Assembly (NCBI RefSeq): GCF_009687865.1
Contig: NZ_BLAE01000055.1
Coordinates: forward strand, 1-64,000
Direction: 5' to 3'
DNA length: 64,000 nucleotides
Origin: Acrocarpospora macrocephala
Lineage (GTDB): Bacteria > Actinomycetota > Actinomycetes > Streptosporangiales > Streptosporangiaceae
A program made the position numbers and the translations under genes. The first letter of the stretch is position 1. Each line of letters starts with the position of its first letter. Positions 1 to 8,886 of this stretch are shown piece after piece. Below the pieces are notes generated by a model. It ran no database searches and had not been told where the DNA came from. It was given only the letters and a program-made list of their open reading frames with translations.

Positions 1-97
1 CCCTGGTCCCCGCCCGACCCGCCCGTTAAGGGTGAAGCGAGCATCCCCAAAGTCCGCTAGACTTGCCGAGGCGCAGGGCACTCAAAGGCCCTCGCAC

Positions 98-171
98 CGG
101 GGTGTAGCGCAGCTTGGCAGCGCGCTTCGTTCGGGACGAAGAGGCCGTGGGTTCAAATCCCGCCACCCCGA
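98..171 (+). tRNA. tRNA-Pro (anticodon CGG)
   Basis: A full cloverleaf is visible: acceptor CGGGGTG pairs with CACCCCG, the D stem is GCGC/GCGC, the anticodon stem CTTCG/CGAAG encloses loop TTCGGGA (anticodon CGG, reading CCG), and the T arm is GTGGG-TTCAAAT-CCCGC. The discriminator base is A and the CCA end is not encoded. The 3' half from the anticodon loop onward is repeated at 14165-14209, so this gene is the attachment site of the element downstream; its 3' end is now the element-borne copy. Confidence 0.97.
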
Positions 172-174
172 CCC
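130..174 (+). repeat. attL: 45-bp direct repeat in the tRNA-Pro 3' end
   Basis: These 45 bases are identical to 14165-14209. They run from the anticodon loop of tRNA-Pro to three bases past the discriminator. That is the usual core of actinomycete integrative elements; pSAM2 integrates in a tRNA-Pro in the same manner. The two copies delimit an element of about 14 kb. Confidence 0.92.
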
Positions 175-190
175 GTTTTACCAGTTGAGG

Positions 191-222
191 AAGGGTCTCG
201 GAGTTCATCCGGGGCCCTTTTT
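191..222 (+). terminator. Element-supplied terminator after tRNA-Pro
   Basis: AAGGGTCTCGG pairs, with G-T wobbles, with CCGGGGCCCTT and is followed by a run of T. It lies inside the integrated element, so it replaces the original tRNA terminator, which now appears to be the hairpin at 14231-14261. Confidence 0.7.
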
Positions 223-238
223 CGATCTTTAGAGTCGT

Positions 239-259
239 GGGGAGCCAAACGGGGAGCCA
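239..259. promoter_or_regulatory. Left pair of GGGGAGCCA repeats (possible integrase arm sites)
   Basis: GGGGAGCCA occurs at 239-247 and 251-259, one helical turn apart, between the tRNA and the integrase stop. Three related copies lie just inside the right att site (14027-14057). Repeats in this position are typical of tyrosine-integrase arm-type binding sites; the assignment is inferred from position and repetition. Confidence 0.45.
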
Positions 260-261
260 CC

Positions 262-734
262 TCACGCGGACTTTTTCCTAGGGTTCTTACCAGCACGACT
301 GAAGATCGTGTTCATGGTTTCAGCACCTTTGGTGATCACGGGCTTGAGCTGGTGCCGATACACCTGTTCCGTGACCCTGGTGTCGGTGTGCCCGACGAGA
401 TCGGCGATGGTCTCAATGGGTACGCCGTTGTCGCTCATGATCGACACGAACGAGTGTCGTAGCTCGCGGGGAGTCCAGTTCTCTCCGATCCCCGCTCGCT
501 TGGTGATCGCACGGAAGGCCCGCCGGGTGTGGGCGGCATCCCGTGGCGTGCCGATCGCCGAACAGAACACGAGACCGTGATCATGCCACGCCTTGCCTGC
601 CTTGATGCGTTGAGCGGCTTGGCTTTGGTGGTGCTGTCGCAGTGCCTTTGCGGCTTGCTGTGGCAGTTCCAGCGTGCGCCGCGACTTGGGTGTCTTGGTG
701 TCACCGCCGACCCGCTCAGCATGTCCGTGGCCGT
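262..734 (-). pseudogene. Tyrosine integrase, C-terminal fragment
   Basis: Reverse-strand translation gives the catalytic C-terminal half of a phage-type tyrosine recombinase. It contains a GGDTKTPKSRRT segment, the box TPRELRHSF (with Arg where many families have His, as is common in actinobacterial integrases), the LVGH motif and the VYRHQ tyrosine box. Reading is open until it meets the IS21-family insertion at 735. The upstream part continues at 3211-3420, beyond the insertion. Joining the fragments across the 7-bp target duplication leaves them one base out of frame, so decay other than the insertion is also likely. The gene sits next to attL, as expected for the element's own integrase. 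It cannot encode a working enzyme. Confidence 0.9.
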
Positions 735-743
735 GTAAAAGTA

Positions 744-770
744 GCCGCAGGTGGCCAGGTTGAGGTCACC
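744..770 (+). repeat. IS21-type left inverted repeat
   Basis: GCCGCAGGTGGCCAG followed by a GAGGTC-containing arm. It matches the reverse complement of 3174-3200 with three mismatches. Confidence 0.85.
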
Positions 771-923
771 ACTGGTGGCCAGTTTTAAGTCCCCACTCCT
801 GATCGCGGGTCCGCGTGTCGTGGGGAAGGGTGCGCCCCTGAACGGTGATCGTGACGGTGTCTAGCCAGTCACCAGGTCACCGCTCAGGGAGTCTGCCCGG
901 CCATGAAATCTTCGGGGGAAGTC

Positions 924-2381
924 ATGGACATCATCGCCGCCTACCGGGAGGTAGGCACCTATCGTGGGGCCGCGCAGATGTGCGGCACCACGCACAAGAC
1001 CGTCAAACGCATCATCGAGCGGGCGCTGGCAGGGGACAAGGCGCCGCCCCGCAAGCAGCGTGACCGCAACTACGACACGGTCGCCCGGCTGGTAGCCGAC
1101 AAGGTTCGCGCGACGCAGGGGAAGATCTCGGCCAAGCGGCTGCTGCCGCTGGCCCAGGCCGCCGGGTATACCGGGTCGGCGCGTAACTTCCGGCGTCTGG
1201 TCGCCCGAACTAAGAAGGACTGGCGGCGGGCCAACCCGCGCGGGCGGCGTCCGGCGGTCTGGACGCCGGGCGAGATGCTGGTCATCGACTGGGGCGATGC
1301 GGGCGGCGGGCTGCACGTGTTCTGCGCCGTTTCGGCGTGGTCGCGTTTCCGGTTCGTCCGTTTCGCCGGCAACGAGCGTGCCGAGACCACCCTGGCGTTG
1401 CTGGCCGAGTGTTTCGAGACGCTCGGCGCGGTCCCGAAGGCGGTGCTGGCCGATCGGATGGGCTGCCTGAAGGGCGGGGTGGTGGCCAACAAGGTCATTC
1501 CCACCGCCGACTACGTGCGATTCGCCACCCACTACGGCTTCCGCCCCGACTGGTGCGAGGCCGGCGATCCCGAATCGAAGGGGATCGTGGAGAACCTCGT
1601 CGGCTACGCCAAGCGCGACCTGGTCGTGCCGCACGCCCCCTTCGATGATCTGACGGTGGCCAACCTCGCCGCCCGGAGCTGGTGCGCCGAGGTCAACGCG
1701 GTGGTGCACTCGGAGATCTGCGCCGTCCCGGCTGAACGCCTGGTCGCCGAGCGCGAGGTGATGAACGCGCTGCCCTCGCTGCGACCGGCTATCGGCAAGC
1801 CACCCCTCACGCGCAAGGTGGACACGCTGTCGTGCGTGCGGTTCGGCTCGGCCCGCTATTCGGTGCCCAACCGGCTTATCGGCGCGAGGGTGGCCGTCAT
1901 GGAGGCCGACGGCCGGTTGCTGATCATCGACCTGGCCACCGGGGAGATGGTCGCCGACCACGCACCTGTCGCGCCTGGCGAAGCCGCCATCTGCGATGAG
2001 CACTACGGCGGGCCCAGGCCCGCGCCACGCCGCGCGGCCAGGCCGCGCACAGAGGCCGAGAAGGCGTTCCTGGCGCTCGGTCCGGCCGCCGAGACCTGGC
2101 TGACCGGCTCAGCCGCTTCGGGCAACACCCGGCTGGCCGGTGATCTGGCCGAGTTGGCCGCTCTGCGCGCGGCTCACGGCGAGGCCGCGCTGGTGGCGGC
2201 GCTGGAGCGCGCGTCCCGGTTCCGCCGCTGGCGAGCCGAGGACATCCGCTCCATCCTGGCGGCGGGCGCCGGAACCCAGCAGCCCGCCCCGGCCGGGGAC
2301 GCGCTGGTGCTGGAACTGCCTCAGGTCCCCACCCGATCGCTGGCCGATTACTCCCTGGACAAGATCGGAGAGGTGTCATGA
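924..2381 (+). CDS. istA: IS21-family transposase IstA
   Basis: DDE transposase of the IS21 family. A helix-turn-helix lies near the N-terminus (EVGTYRGAAQMCG segment). The integrase core has the acidic triad D122 (VIDWGD), D177 (LADRM) and E223 (ESKGIVEN), counted from the start used here. The Mu-type C-terminal domain follows. An ATG at 903 is also in frame, but the one at 924 is preceded at good distance by GGGGGAAG. The stop codon overlaps the istB start by four bases, the usual arrangement for translational coupling. IstA cuts and joins the element ends and needs IstB for target choice. About 485 residues is normal for the family. Confidence 0.93.
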   Translation: MDIIAAYREVGTYRGAAQMCGTTHKTVKRIIERALAGDKAPPRKQRDRNYDTVARLVADKVRATQGKISAKRLLPLAQAAGYTGSARNFRRLVARTKKDWRRANPRGRRPAVWTPGEMLVIDWGDAGGGLHVFCAVSAWSRFRFVRFAGNERAETTLALLAECFETLGAVPKAVLADRMGCLKGGVVANKVIPTADYVRFATHYGFRPDWCEAGDPESKGIVENLVGYAKRDLVVPHAPFDDLTVANLAARSWCAEVNAVVHSEICAVPAERLVAEREVMNALPSLRPAIGKPPLTRKVDTLSCVRFGSARYSVPNRLIGARVAVMEADGRLLIIDLATGEMVADHAPVAPGEAAICDEHYGGPRPAPRRAARPRTEAEKAFLALGPAAETWLTGSAASGNTRLAGDLAELAALRAAHGEAALVAALERASRFRRWRAEDIRSILAAGAGTQQPAPAGDALVLELPQVPTRSLADYSLDKIGEVS

Positions 2382-3157
2382 CCGCCCCAGCGACCCCGGC
2401 GCTGGCCGCCGACCTGGATGCCGGGCTGCGCCGGCTCAAGCTGGCCACGATGCGCCGCCTGGCACCCGAGCTGCTCCTGACCGCCAAGACCCAGCGCTGG
2501 AACCCCGAGGAGTTCCTGCGCACGCTCATCGACGCCGAACTGGCCGCGCGTGATGAGTCCAACGCCCGCACCAGGATGAAGGCCGCCGCCTTCCCGGTGA
2601 TCAAAACGATCGACGAGTTCGACGTCACAGCCTCCTCCATCCCGCGGGCCACCTTCGACTACCTGGCCTCGCTGGAGTGGATCCGGGCAGCGGAGAACTA
2701 CTGCGCCGTCGGCCCGGCGGGCACGGGCAAGAGCCACAGCCTCATCGCCCTGGGCGTCGCCGCCGTCGGCGCCGGCTACAAGGTGCGCTACTTCACCGCC
2801 GCCGAACTGGTCGAGACTCTCTTCCGCGGCCTGGCCGACAACTCCGTGGGCCGGGTGATCGAGAACCTGCTGCGCGCCGACCTGGTGATCATCGACGAAG
2901 TCGGGTTCGCCCCGCTGGATGACACCGGCGCTCAGCTGCTGTTCCGGTTCGTGGCCGCCGCCTACGAACGACGCGCCCTGGGTATCGGCTCGCACTGGCC
3001 CTTCGACCAGTGGGGCCGCTTCCTGCCCGAACACACCACCGCTGTCAGCCTGCTCGATCGGCTGCTCCACCACAGCATCGTGGTCGTCACCGAGGGTGAG
3101 TCCTTCCGCATGCGGCAGGCCCGCACCCGAGGCCCGGCACGGCTCACCAAGCAGTAG
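2378..3157 (+). CDS. istB: IS21-family helper ATPase IstB
   Basis: AAA+ ATPase of the DnaA/DnaC-like IstB family, 259 residues, full length. Walker A is GPAGTGKS at residues 112-119, Walker B is LVIIDEVG near 168-175, and SFRMRQ-like C-terminal residues fit the family. It starts within the istA stop (TCATGA) and so is coupled to it. IstB binds target DNA and recruits the IstA transpososome. The gene ends just inside the right inverted repeat. Confidence 0.93.
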   Translation: MTAPATPALAADLDAGLRRLKLATMRRLAPELLLTAKTQRWNPEEFLRTLIDAELAARDESNARTRMKAAAFPVIKTIDEFDVTASSIPRATFDYLASLEWIRAAENYCAVGPAGTGKSHSLIALGVAAVGAGYKVRYFTAAELVETLFRGLADNSVGRVIENLLRADLVIIDEVGFAPLDDTGAQLLFRFVAAAYERRALGIGSHWPFDQWGRFLPEHTTAVSLLDRLLHHSIVVVTEGESFRMRQARTRGPARLTKQ

Positions 3158-3173
3158 TCAACTTCGACGAGGT

Positions 3174-3200
3174 GGGGACCTCGATCTGGCCACCTGCGGC
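3174..3200 (-). repeat. IS21-type right inverted repeat
   Basis: Reverse complement of the left repeat at 744-770 (24 of 27). The target duplication TGGCCGT follows at 3211-3217. Confidence 0.85.
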
Positions 3201-3210
3201 GACACGCACT

Positions 3211-3420
3211 TGGCCGTTGACACAGCACGCCACACGTAGATCGCGAACCGGTGATGCCGGAAACCCACTTCGATCACGGGTCGCCATGCTTTGGCCTTGG
3301 GCACCCATGTCACAACGTGATCCCAGCGAAGCGCGCGCGCTTCCTCGGTACGTATGCCGGTCAGGAGGCTGATCACCACGTAGGCGTACAGCGTGGATAA
3401 CAGCCAATTGACCGTGAAGA
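3211..3420 (-). pseudogene. Tyrosine integrase, central fragment
   Basis: The reverse strand reads LYAYVVISLLTGIRTEEARALRW and then GFRHHRFAIYVWRAV. This is the segment around the first catalytic Arg (GIRTEEA) that belongs just before the fragment at 262-734. Recognisable similarity fades near 3405, and the SD and start of the next gene follow at 3420-3437. About the first 180 residues expected for such integrases are therefore missing. Two lesions (IS insertion and N-terminal deletion) show the element has lost integrase function for some time. Confidence 0.85.
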
Positions 3421-3436
3421 ATGCTGGAGGGACGGC

Positions 3437-4258
3437 ATGACGGCTCACCCGCCCAGCAGCACATCTCCACAGGCCCGATTCGGTGCCGAATTGCGCAGAC
3501 TCCGGGAGGAGGCAGGGCTGTCCCAACAAGCCGTTGCTGTTCGCCTAGGTTGCACACAAACCCAGGTCAGCCGCCTAGAACAAGCACTCCGTACACCCCA
3601 GCGCGAACAAGCCGAGATCCTCGACAAGCTTTTCGGGCTTTCCGAGAAAGGTCACTTCGCCAACCTCTACCGGCGCATGGGTTCTCGCCCAGGTGCGCCA
3701 GGGTGGTTCATGGGGTGGGTCGAAGAAATCGAGCCGAATGCCCGTGTGCTTCGCTCCTGGGATCCCCTCCTCGTTCCCGGCCTCCTTCAGACAGAGCCGT
3801 ACGCCCGTGAGATCTTCGCCCGCGAGCCACGCATAACGCCGGCCGAAGTCGAGGACCGCGTACAAGCTCGCCTGCTACGCCAGCAGATCTTAGACCGCGA
3901 CGACGCCCCGTCACTGTTGACGCTGATCGACACGGGTGTCCTCCGCCGCCCGGTCGGAGATGCCGCGCTCATGCGCCAACAAATCAGCTTCCTTCTCGAA
4001 GTCGCCCAGCGCTCAGCGGTCTCAATCCAACTCGTCGATCCAGCCTGCCTCCCAGGGCTCATGGGCGCCTTCATGATCGCCGAGCTTACGAACGGACCTA
4101 CGACCATCCACGCCGAGTCTTCAGCTGAGGGTCAAGTCTCAACAGATCCAGCCGTGGTCACATCGGTCCTGGACAGGTACGAGGCCATACGTTTGTGGGC
4201 GTATCCTGAGCATGTATCGCTCCGGATGATCAAGGAAGTGGCGCAAGAATGGACCTGA
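3437..4258 (+). CDS. XRE-family regulator with DUF5753 domain
   Basis: Residues 15-70 form a Cro/C1-type helix-turn-helix (RLREEAGLSQQAVAVRLG then TQVSRLEQ). The remainder is the DUF5753 ligand-like domain typical of these actinomycete regulators, with WDPLLVPGLLQTEPYAR as its signature. The SD GGAGGG lies seven bases before the ATG. It overlaps the DUF397 gene by ten bases. Such pairs are abundant in actinomycetes (Scr1-type, sometimes described as toxin-antitoxin-like) and usually act as a regulator with a small partner. Any specific target here is unknown. Confidence 0.88.
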   Translation: MTAHPPSSTSPQARFGAELRRLREEAGLSQQAVAVRLGCTQTQVSRLEQALRTPQREQAEILDKLFGLSEKGHFANLYRRMGSRPGAPGWFMGWVEEIEPNARVLRSWDPLLVPGLLQTEPYAREIFAREPRITPAEVEDRVQARLLRQQILDRDDAPSLLTLIDTGVLRRPVGDAALMRQQISFLLEVAQRSAVSIQLVDPACLPGLMGAFMIAELTNGPTTIHAESSAEGQVSTDPAVVTSVLDRYEAIRLWAYPEHVSLRMIKEVAQEWT

Positions 4259-4449
4259 GCGTCGCCGAGTGGCGGAAATCCAAGCGCTCCGGCGGGAGCG
4301 GCGGGCAATGCGTTGAAGTGGCAACCAACCTGCCGGATGTGATCGCCGTCCGTGACAGCAAGGACCCCAGCGGTCCCGCGCTCATCTTCACCCCCGACGA
4401 ATGGCGGGCGTTCCTTAGAGGGGTCAAAGACGGCGAATTCGACGTCTGA
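4249..4449 (+). CDS. DUF397 small protein
   Basis: A 66-residue DUF397 protein. It has the family pattern W-RKS-RS near residues 8-13, a central CVEVA segment, VRDSKDP and a C-terminal F-P-EW-AF motif. Its start lies inside the end of the XRE/DUF5753 gene in another frame, so the two are translationally coupled and probably work as a pair. The biochemical role of DUF397 proteins is not settled. Confidence 0.9.
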   Translation: MDLSVAEWRKSKRSGGSGGQCVEVATNLPDVIAVRDSKDPSGPALIFTPDEWRAFLRGVKDGEFDV

Positions 4450-4921
4450 ATTTGAGCGCCAAGCATGAATAGCCTACAAAGCGAGGCCGTTTGGCTACCT
4501 GCAACTGGCTCGCCCTCAGGGCGCTACCGATGTCGAGGTTGGCGCGGAGTCCCGTGTTCGCGGATTTCGGTCAACCGTGACCGATCAAGTTGAGACAGTC
4601 AGTCGTGAGACCCGTTGGTCGAAGGGGCCGGACGGGGAGGTTCGTTAGCTGAGTTGGCCCAGGTGGTGGAGTTGAGAGCAGGTCCGTGTTTGGGCCTAGC
4701 CCCCACAACTCAGCTATTGGGCCATGCAACACTACTCCGTAGTTGAGTGTGCGGACATGTCTCAGTGACCATCACGCTGCCACAGTGCTTCCTCGATGGA
4801 TTGCGAAGAAACGGCGCTTCTGGCTCCGAACCAGGTAAGATTCCCTTCACTCGGTCAGTGGTGAGGCGAGACCCAGCCCGTGCGTCAAGCCCTCCGGATT
4901 GCAATAAGGAGGTGAAATACC
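4450..4921. other. Non-coding stretch with an 11-bp inverted repeat
   Basis: No convincing gene is seen. TAGCTGAGTTG (4646-4656) and CAACTCAGCTA (4706-4716) form a perfect 11-bp inverted repeat separated by 49 bases. A strong SD, AAGGAGGTGA at 4906-4915, precedes the next gene. Base composition shifts toward AT near 4900, marking the start of the foreign cargo. Confidence 0.5.
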
Positions 4922-7152
4922 TTGGACCTCATGAACTTGGATAAGTTGACCGATTTTGATTTTGAGTGCTTATGCAAGGATCTTTTTGAGAAGATGCTCG
5001 GAGTTAGACTGGAGCTGTTCACAGCAGGGAGTGACGGCGGCACTGATTTACGATACATGAGCCACACGGGGGAAAAGATAGTAATCCAATGTAAGCATTG
5101 GATGAAGAGTGGCAGGTCGAAACTTATAGGGCACATGCTCAAGACGGAACTTCCCAAAGTCAGAAAGCTTAGGCCCACCCGTTATATCGTGGCCTCAACC
5201 GTCGATATGACTATACCCGCGAAAGATAAGCTATATACATCATTTCAGCCTTACGTCAAATCGCCGAGCGACCTATTCGGCATTGACGAAATTACATCTC
5301 TAATCAAAGGTCATCCAGACGTAATAAGAAAGCATATACGACTCTGGCTGAACGATTCAAACGTGCTCGATGCCGCGATTTCCAAGAACATATTCGTGCG
5401 CTCGCAGCATTTCGCCGACGAAGTCAAGGGGTCGGTGAAGACCTACGTGTCCACGAGCAAACCTTGGGCAGGCGCTAAAAATTCTCGACTTGAACCACGT
5501 CTGTATCATTTCGGGCGCGCCTGGAGTTGGGAAGACAACATTAGCGAAAATTGTCGCCGCACACTATGCGGCTCTTGAGTATGAGCTTGTGGAGATTTCG
5601 GAGAATGTTGGAGGATGCCTATCGGATGTGGAACGCCAATTGCAATCAATTATTCGTCTATGACGACTTCCTGGGGCAGAGTACACTAGAGGATAAGCTG
5701 TATAAGAATGAGGACAGTCGACTCATTTCACTCATGAAGCGAATCAGTGCAGATCCCACAAAAAGGTTCATCTGCACCACTCGCAGTTACATTCTGGCTC
5801 AAGGCAAGACTCGTTACGAGCGTCTTGATCGGGAAAATTTTGAACCCGTTACTTGCGTAGTTAACTTGGACGACTACGACCGCGAGACCAGAGCAAGAAT
5901 ACTCTACAATCACACATTCTGGTCACGTTGGCCAGCTTCGCAGAAGGCGAGCTTGGCCGATCCTGACAACTACCGAAGAATTATAGATCACCCGAACTTC
6001 AATCCGCGGGTAATATCCGACGTCCTGGCGACCTCCTTTAACCCCTCCTGGGGTGATGTCACTACACAACTGGTGGCTAGCCTGGATGACCCTATGCGCG
6101 TATGGAGACACATATTCGAGAACCAGTTAACAGATGCGGATAGAGTGCTTCTCGCCACGCTATTCTCTCTCGGAGGTGGCTCGTTCTTTGTGCACCTGCA
6201 AGAAGTGCTTTTAGCCCAGGAAGATTGGGACACCTCTCGAATGAGGCGGAGTCTCCACGTTCTCGATGGAACCTTTGTCAAGATATATTATGAGCAGTCT
6301 CACCAGTATATAGAACTCAGCAATCCCTCTATAAATGACTTTCTTATTCGGGAGATGGCGGATGACAATAGCATTCTAAGACGTGTTCTGCTCAACGCTC
6401 GCTCGTTTGAGCAGGTCGCCAATATTTGGGTCTATCATCCCAGCTCCAACATTTGCGACCATGGCGATTTGTACATCGACCTACATCCCTTATCGCATGA
6501 GATAGAGGATGCCGCATTGGCGACTCTAGAGGTGCCAACGGCATCTACGCGTGGACTCGTAGGCCGCCTAGTCATTGCACTTAGAGTTTCCGCTGGATTA
6601 GGCCTCTCTCGCCTTAATGACCGTGTAGCCGATCTCATAAGCGTGCAAGGCCGGATCTATTTTGGGCAATATGACGACATTGCCGAGATGATTAGAGAGA
6701 CTGCCGGGTCTAGGAATCCGCAAATTCGCAAGCATCATAAGGCTATCTTGATAGAGGGTCTTACGGCTCTCTTCAATCGCGATCGCAGCGAGAAGGGGGT
6801 ATTCACTGCAGGTATCTACGCCCACAAACTCGCCGAGTTCGTAGATGAGAAGGTGCTAGATAATATTGATGCTCAAGCGGGAGAACAGTTTGGCCATCTA
6901 ATGGAACTCTACGAGTTCGGTTCCCCGGATGAGCTCGATCCTGATGTCTTTGCGGAGGCTCTTCGATACATCAGCATTTTCCCAGACTTCTACACCAATT
7001 GGCCAATGGCCGAGGCGGCTATGGAGGACTTTCGTGTTGAGGTAAACGATGCTGACGGGGAGGAGGACTATGAAGACGACGACCCCGAATGGTCCGATGG
7101 TATCATTTATGAAATCATGACCGCTTTGATGGATATTGCTGATCAAGATTGA
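4922..7152 (+). pseudogene. Mrr-like nuclease fused to nSTAND3 NTPase, two frameshifts
   Basis: The gene starts at TTG 4922, six bases after a strong SD. Residues 1-130 form an Mrr-type restriction-endonuclease fold with E15, D42 (SDGGTDL) and Q56-C57-K58 (IVIQCKHW). The frame slips at about 5455. In the next frame lies an NTPase with Walker A GAPGVGKTT at 5514-5540 and the segment EYELVEISENVGG. A second slip between 5640 and 5655 restores VYDDFLGQST, the Walker B-like strand of nSTAND3 ATPases, and then an open C-terminal region up to 7152. Repaired, the protein would be about 743 residues. Nuclease-STAND fusions act as phage sensors/effectors in known defence families, so that role is inferred. 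Two slips within 200 bases imply a pseudogene or sequence errors. Confidence 0.8.
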
Positions 7153-7370
7153 GCATTTTGTCCTGAGCAGTGGCCGTACTCGACGCGCTGAAGCACGAGG
7201 ATTGCCTGGATGAGGATGGTCGCGCGGTACGGGCAGCAGCGTAAGCGCGTCAATACCTTCCAGGGTGATGGGGCGCTCGCCGATGGCGCGGATCTGGGCG
7301 TGGGCGCGATTGACGGCCTTCTTGGCTCGTCGACAACCGCGCGGCCGAACGGTGCCGCCGAAACGGCGTG
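7143..7370 (-). pseudogene. Remnant of an IS5-type DDE transposase
   Basis: On the reverse strand, KKAVNRAHAQIRAIGER in one frame continues as LTRLRCCPYRATILIQAILVL in another. Together these match the C-terminal end of DDE_Tnp_4 (IS5-group) transposases, where an RAH-R-GER segment is followed by L-KLRCCP. The catalytic front part is absent and a frameshift separates the two pieces. Its GC-rich composition contrasts with both AT-rich neighbours, so it is debris of a separate insertion. Confidence 0.65.
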
Positions 7371-7511
7371 CGGATCGTGCCGCCGGCGCCAGGTTCGTTC
7401 GTCCAGGCCCGCTCCACCTGGCACCCCTTTCACCGATCTCGTCCAGCGAGCCGGAGACTTGGAGCGTCCGCTCCTCCTCCAGCGACACGGCGCGAGGCCC
7501 GCTTTGAACAT

Positions 7512-8687
7512 TCACATTGCATCCGGACCGCGAGTACCTCGTAAAAGGGCCCGACCTGCGGTCATCCAAGCATGAATAGCCGCAGCGGATACGGGTATGG
7601 ATCCATCCCCTCTCCTGCGAACGATAGAGATGAATGCTCCCTCATATCTACCTCCCGCTATAGCACCATGAACCAGAAACGGTTTGAGCTCTTCGCGCTG
7701 GGAAGGAACTTCCACGGCGAGCAAGTGTCCGCTACCGCTAGAGACTCTCTCGATACGAAGATTGTCGATGGGGGGAAATATTCTCCTGTCCAAGATATCG
7801 CGATATCGTCGAAGCTGCTTCAAGTCTAACTGGAATGGAAGAATTCGACTTAAGACTTCACCTCCCAGCGTACGCTTTGTAGCAATCCCAATGATCAATA
7901 TCCCGCCCGACTCACTATTGGCAAACCTTGCCGCATCTTGGGCAAGTTCTATCCTCGCAGCCTCACTATCAAGATTATACGGCTGGGACTTAACCTCTAG
8001 CCATTCTGATTCACTTTGGCCAATCAGGATACTGGCCCTGCCAGCCATGAGGATATCCATGGCTTGTGGGAGTTTTGGAACCTTTGATCCTACGGCGGCC
8101 AACAGTTCAGCGACATTGACTCCGATTTCATAGGCGTATTCGACTGTGCGGCTTCGGGTCCGGAGAGCAATATTCAGCTCCCAATAGATCTGACTTCCCG
8201 AACCCTCCAGTTCGTGATTGACGAGGGCGCCACCCTTTCGCGACAAATAGGGGGCAACTATCCCAGCAATATCCTCTTCTTCAATATCGCCTGATATGAA
8301 GGCGAAAACTCGGATTATTAGATGTCCGTCGGGGGCGAGTAATATACTTACTGGAGAGAATTCGCTGTATTCTGGATCAAAAAGCTCGGGTGACGTATCG
8401 GAGATCATTAAGCTGCATGAGTATTCCCGCCAACGGAGAGGCTCAACTAGCCCACCGTTCCACTCCCTAGAAGTGACATCGCTTCCCCAATTTCGACGAA
8501 GTAGGTGCACGAAAGTCCGTCGAAGTGAGCTAAGTGAAACCGTCTTCACTGTCTGTAGAGGCGCACGATAGTCACCAAAATCATCGACTGGCCGCAGACG
8601 TCCGCCAGAAGAGGTGACGAGCTCACAGTCCTGACTGCTGCGAGCATCCCCAAGCGATGGTGTCCATTTGAATGACAAGTATGGCAT
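7512..8687 (-). CDS. AlbA_2 (Schlafen-like) domain protein
   Basis: A 391-residue protein. Residues about 220-345 form an AlbA_2 domain with the signature ESEWLEVKSQ (226-235) and then ELAQDAARFANSESGGILIIGI (248-267), where the E-x-K and the GG-x-L-IG turn are characteristic. The first 215 residues belong to no family I recognise. AlbA_2/Schlafen domains bind or cleave nucleic acids, and members occur in defence islands. The gene is AT-rich like its neighbours and is convergent with the frameshifted nuclease-NTPase gene. Its 3' end abuts the transposase remnant, so the last few residues may not be original. Confidence 0.75.
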   Translation of the reverse strand: MPYLSFKWTPSLGDARSSQDCELVTSSGGRLRPVDDFGDYRAPLQTVKTVSLSSLRRTFVHLLRRNWGSDVTSREWNGGLVEPLRWREYSCSLMISDTSPELFDPEYSEFSPVSILLAPDGHLIIRVFAFISGDIEEEDIAGIVAPYLSRKGGALVNHELEGSGSQIYWELNIALRTRSRTVEYAYEIGVNVAELLAAVGSKVPKLPQAMDILMAGRASILIGQSESEWLEVKSQPYNLDSEAARIELAQDAARFANSESGGILIIGIATKRTLGGEVLSRILPFQLDLKQLRRYRDILDRRIFPPIDNLRIERVSSGSGHLLAVEVPSQREELKPFLVHGAIAGGRYEGAFISIVRRRGDGSIPVSAAAIHAWMTAGRALLRGTRGPDAM

Positions 8688-8886
8688 TGAGTACGCAGCT
8701 ATGTGACGTCTTCATCAACCCAGCGGTCTTCTGTGGGGCTAGATGACTGGTCTGGTGCACCCGCCATTGATTAGCGATCCTGCTCATGGTGGGAGTCTGG
8801 CTCCCTGTTGAGTCGGGGAGACTCGCTCGTCAGAGCGAAACGGAAATTCATTGGAGAAGGACGAGCCGATGTGTAATGATCGGTAG

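Larger units (their letters stand above)
735..3210 (+). mobile_element. IS21-family insertion sequence within the integrase gene
   Basis: This 2.48-kb element carries overlapping istA and istB genes between imperfect inverted terminal repeats (744-770 and 3174-3200, 24 of 27 matching). It is flanked by the 7-bp direct repeat TGGCCGT at 728-734 and 3211-3217, which fits the short target duplications of this family. A second partial copy of the terminal motif (GGTGGCCAG) lies at 774-782, like the multiple end repeats usual in IS21. Both genes look intact, so the copy may still be mobile. The exact outer ends are uncertain by one or two bases. Confidence 0.9.

Noticed and set aside
26-265. Apparent short genes on both strands over the tRNA
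   Set aside because: Reading frames such as GVAQLGSAL and [11 protein letters not shown] are the usual false translations of tRNA genes and their complement.
861-2003. Long reverse-strand frame opposite istA
   Set aside because: Typical high-GC antisense frame with no domain; istA on the other strand has full family motifs.
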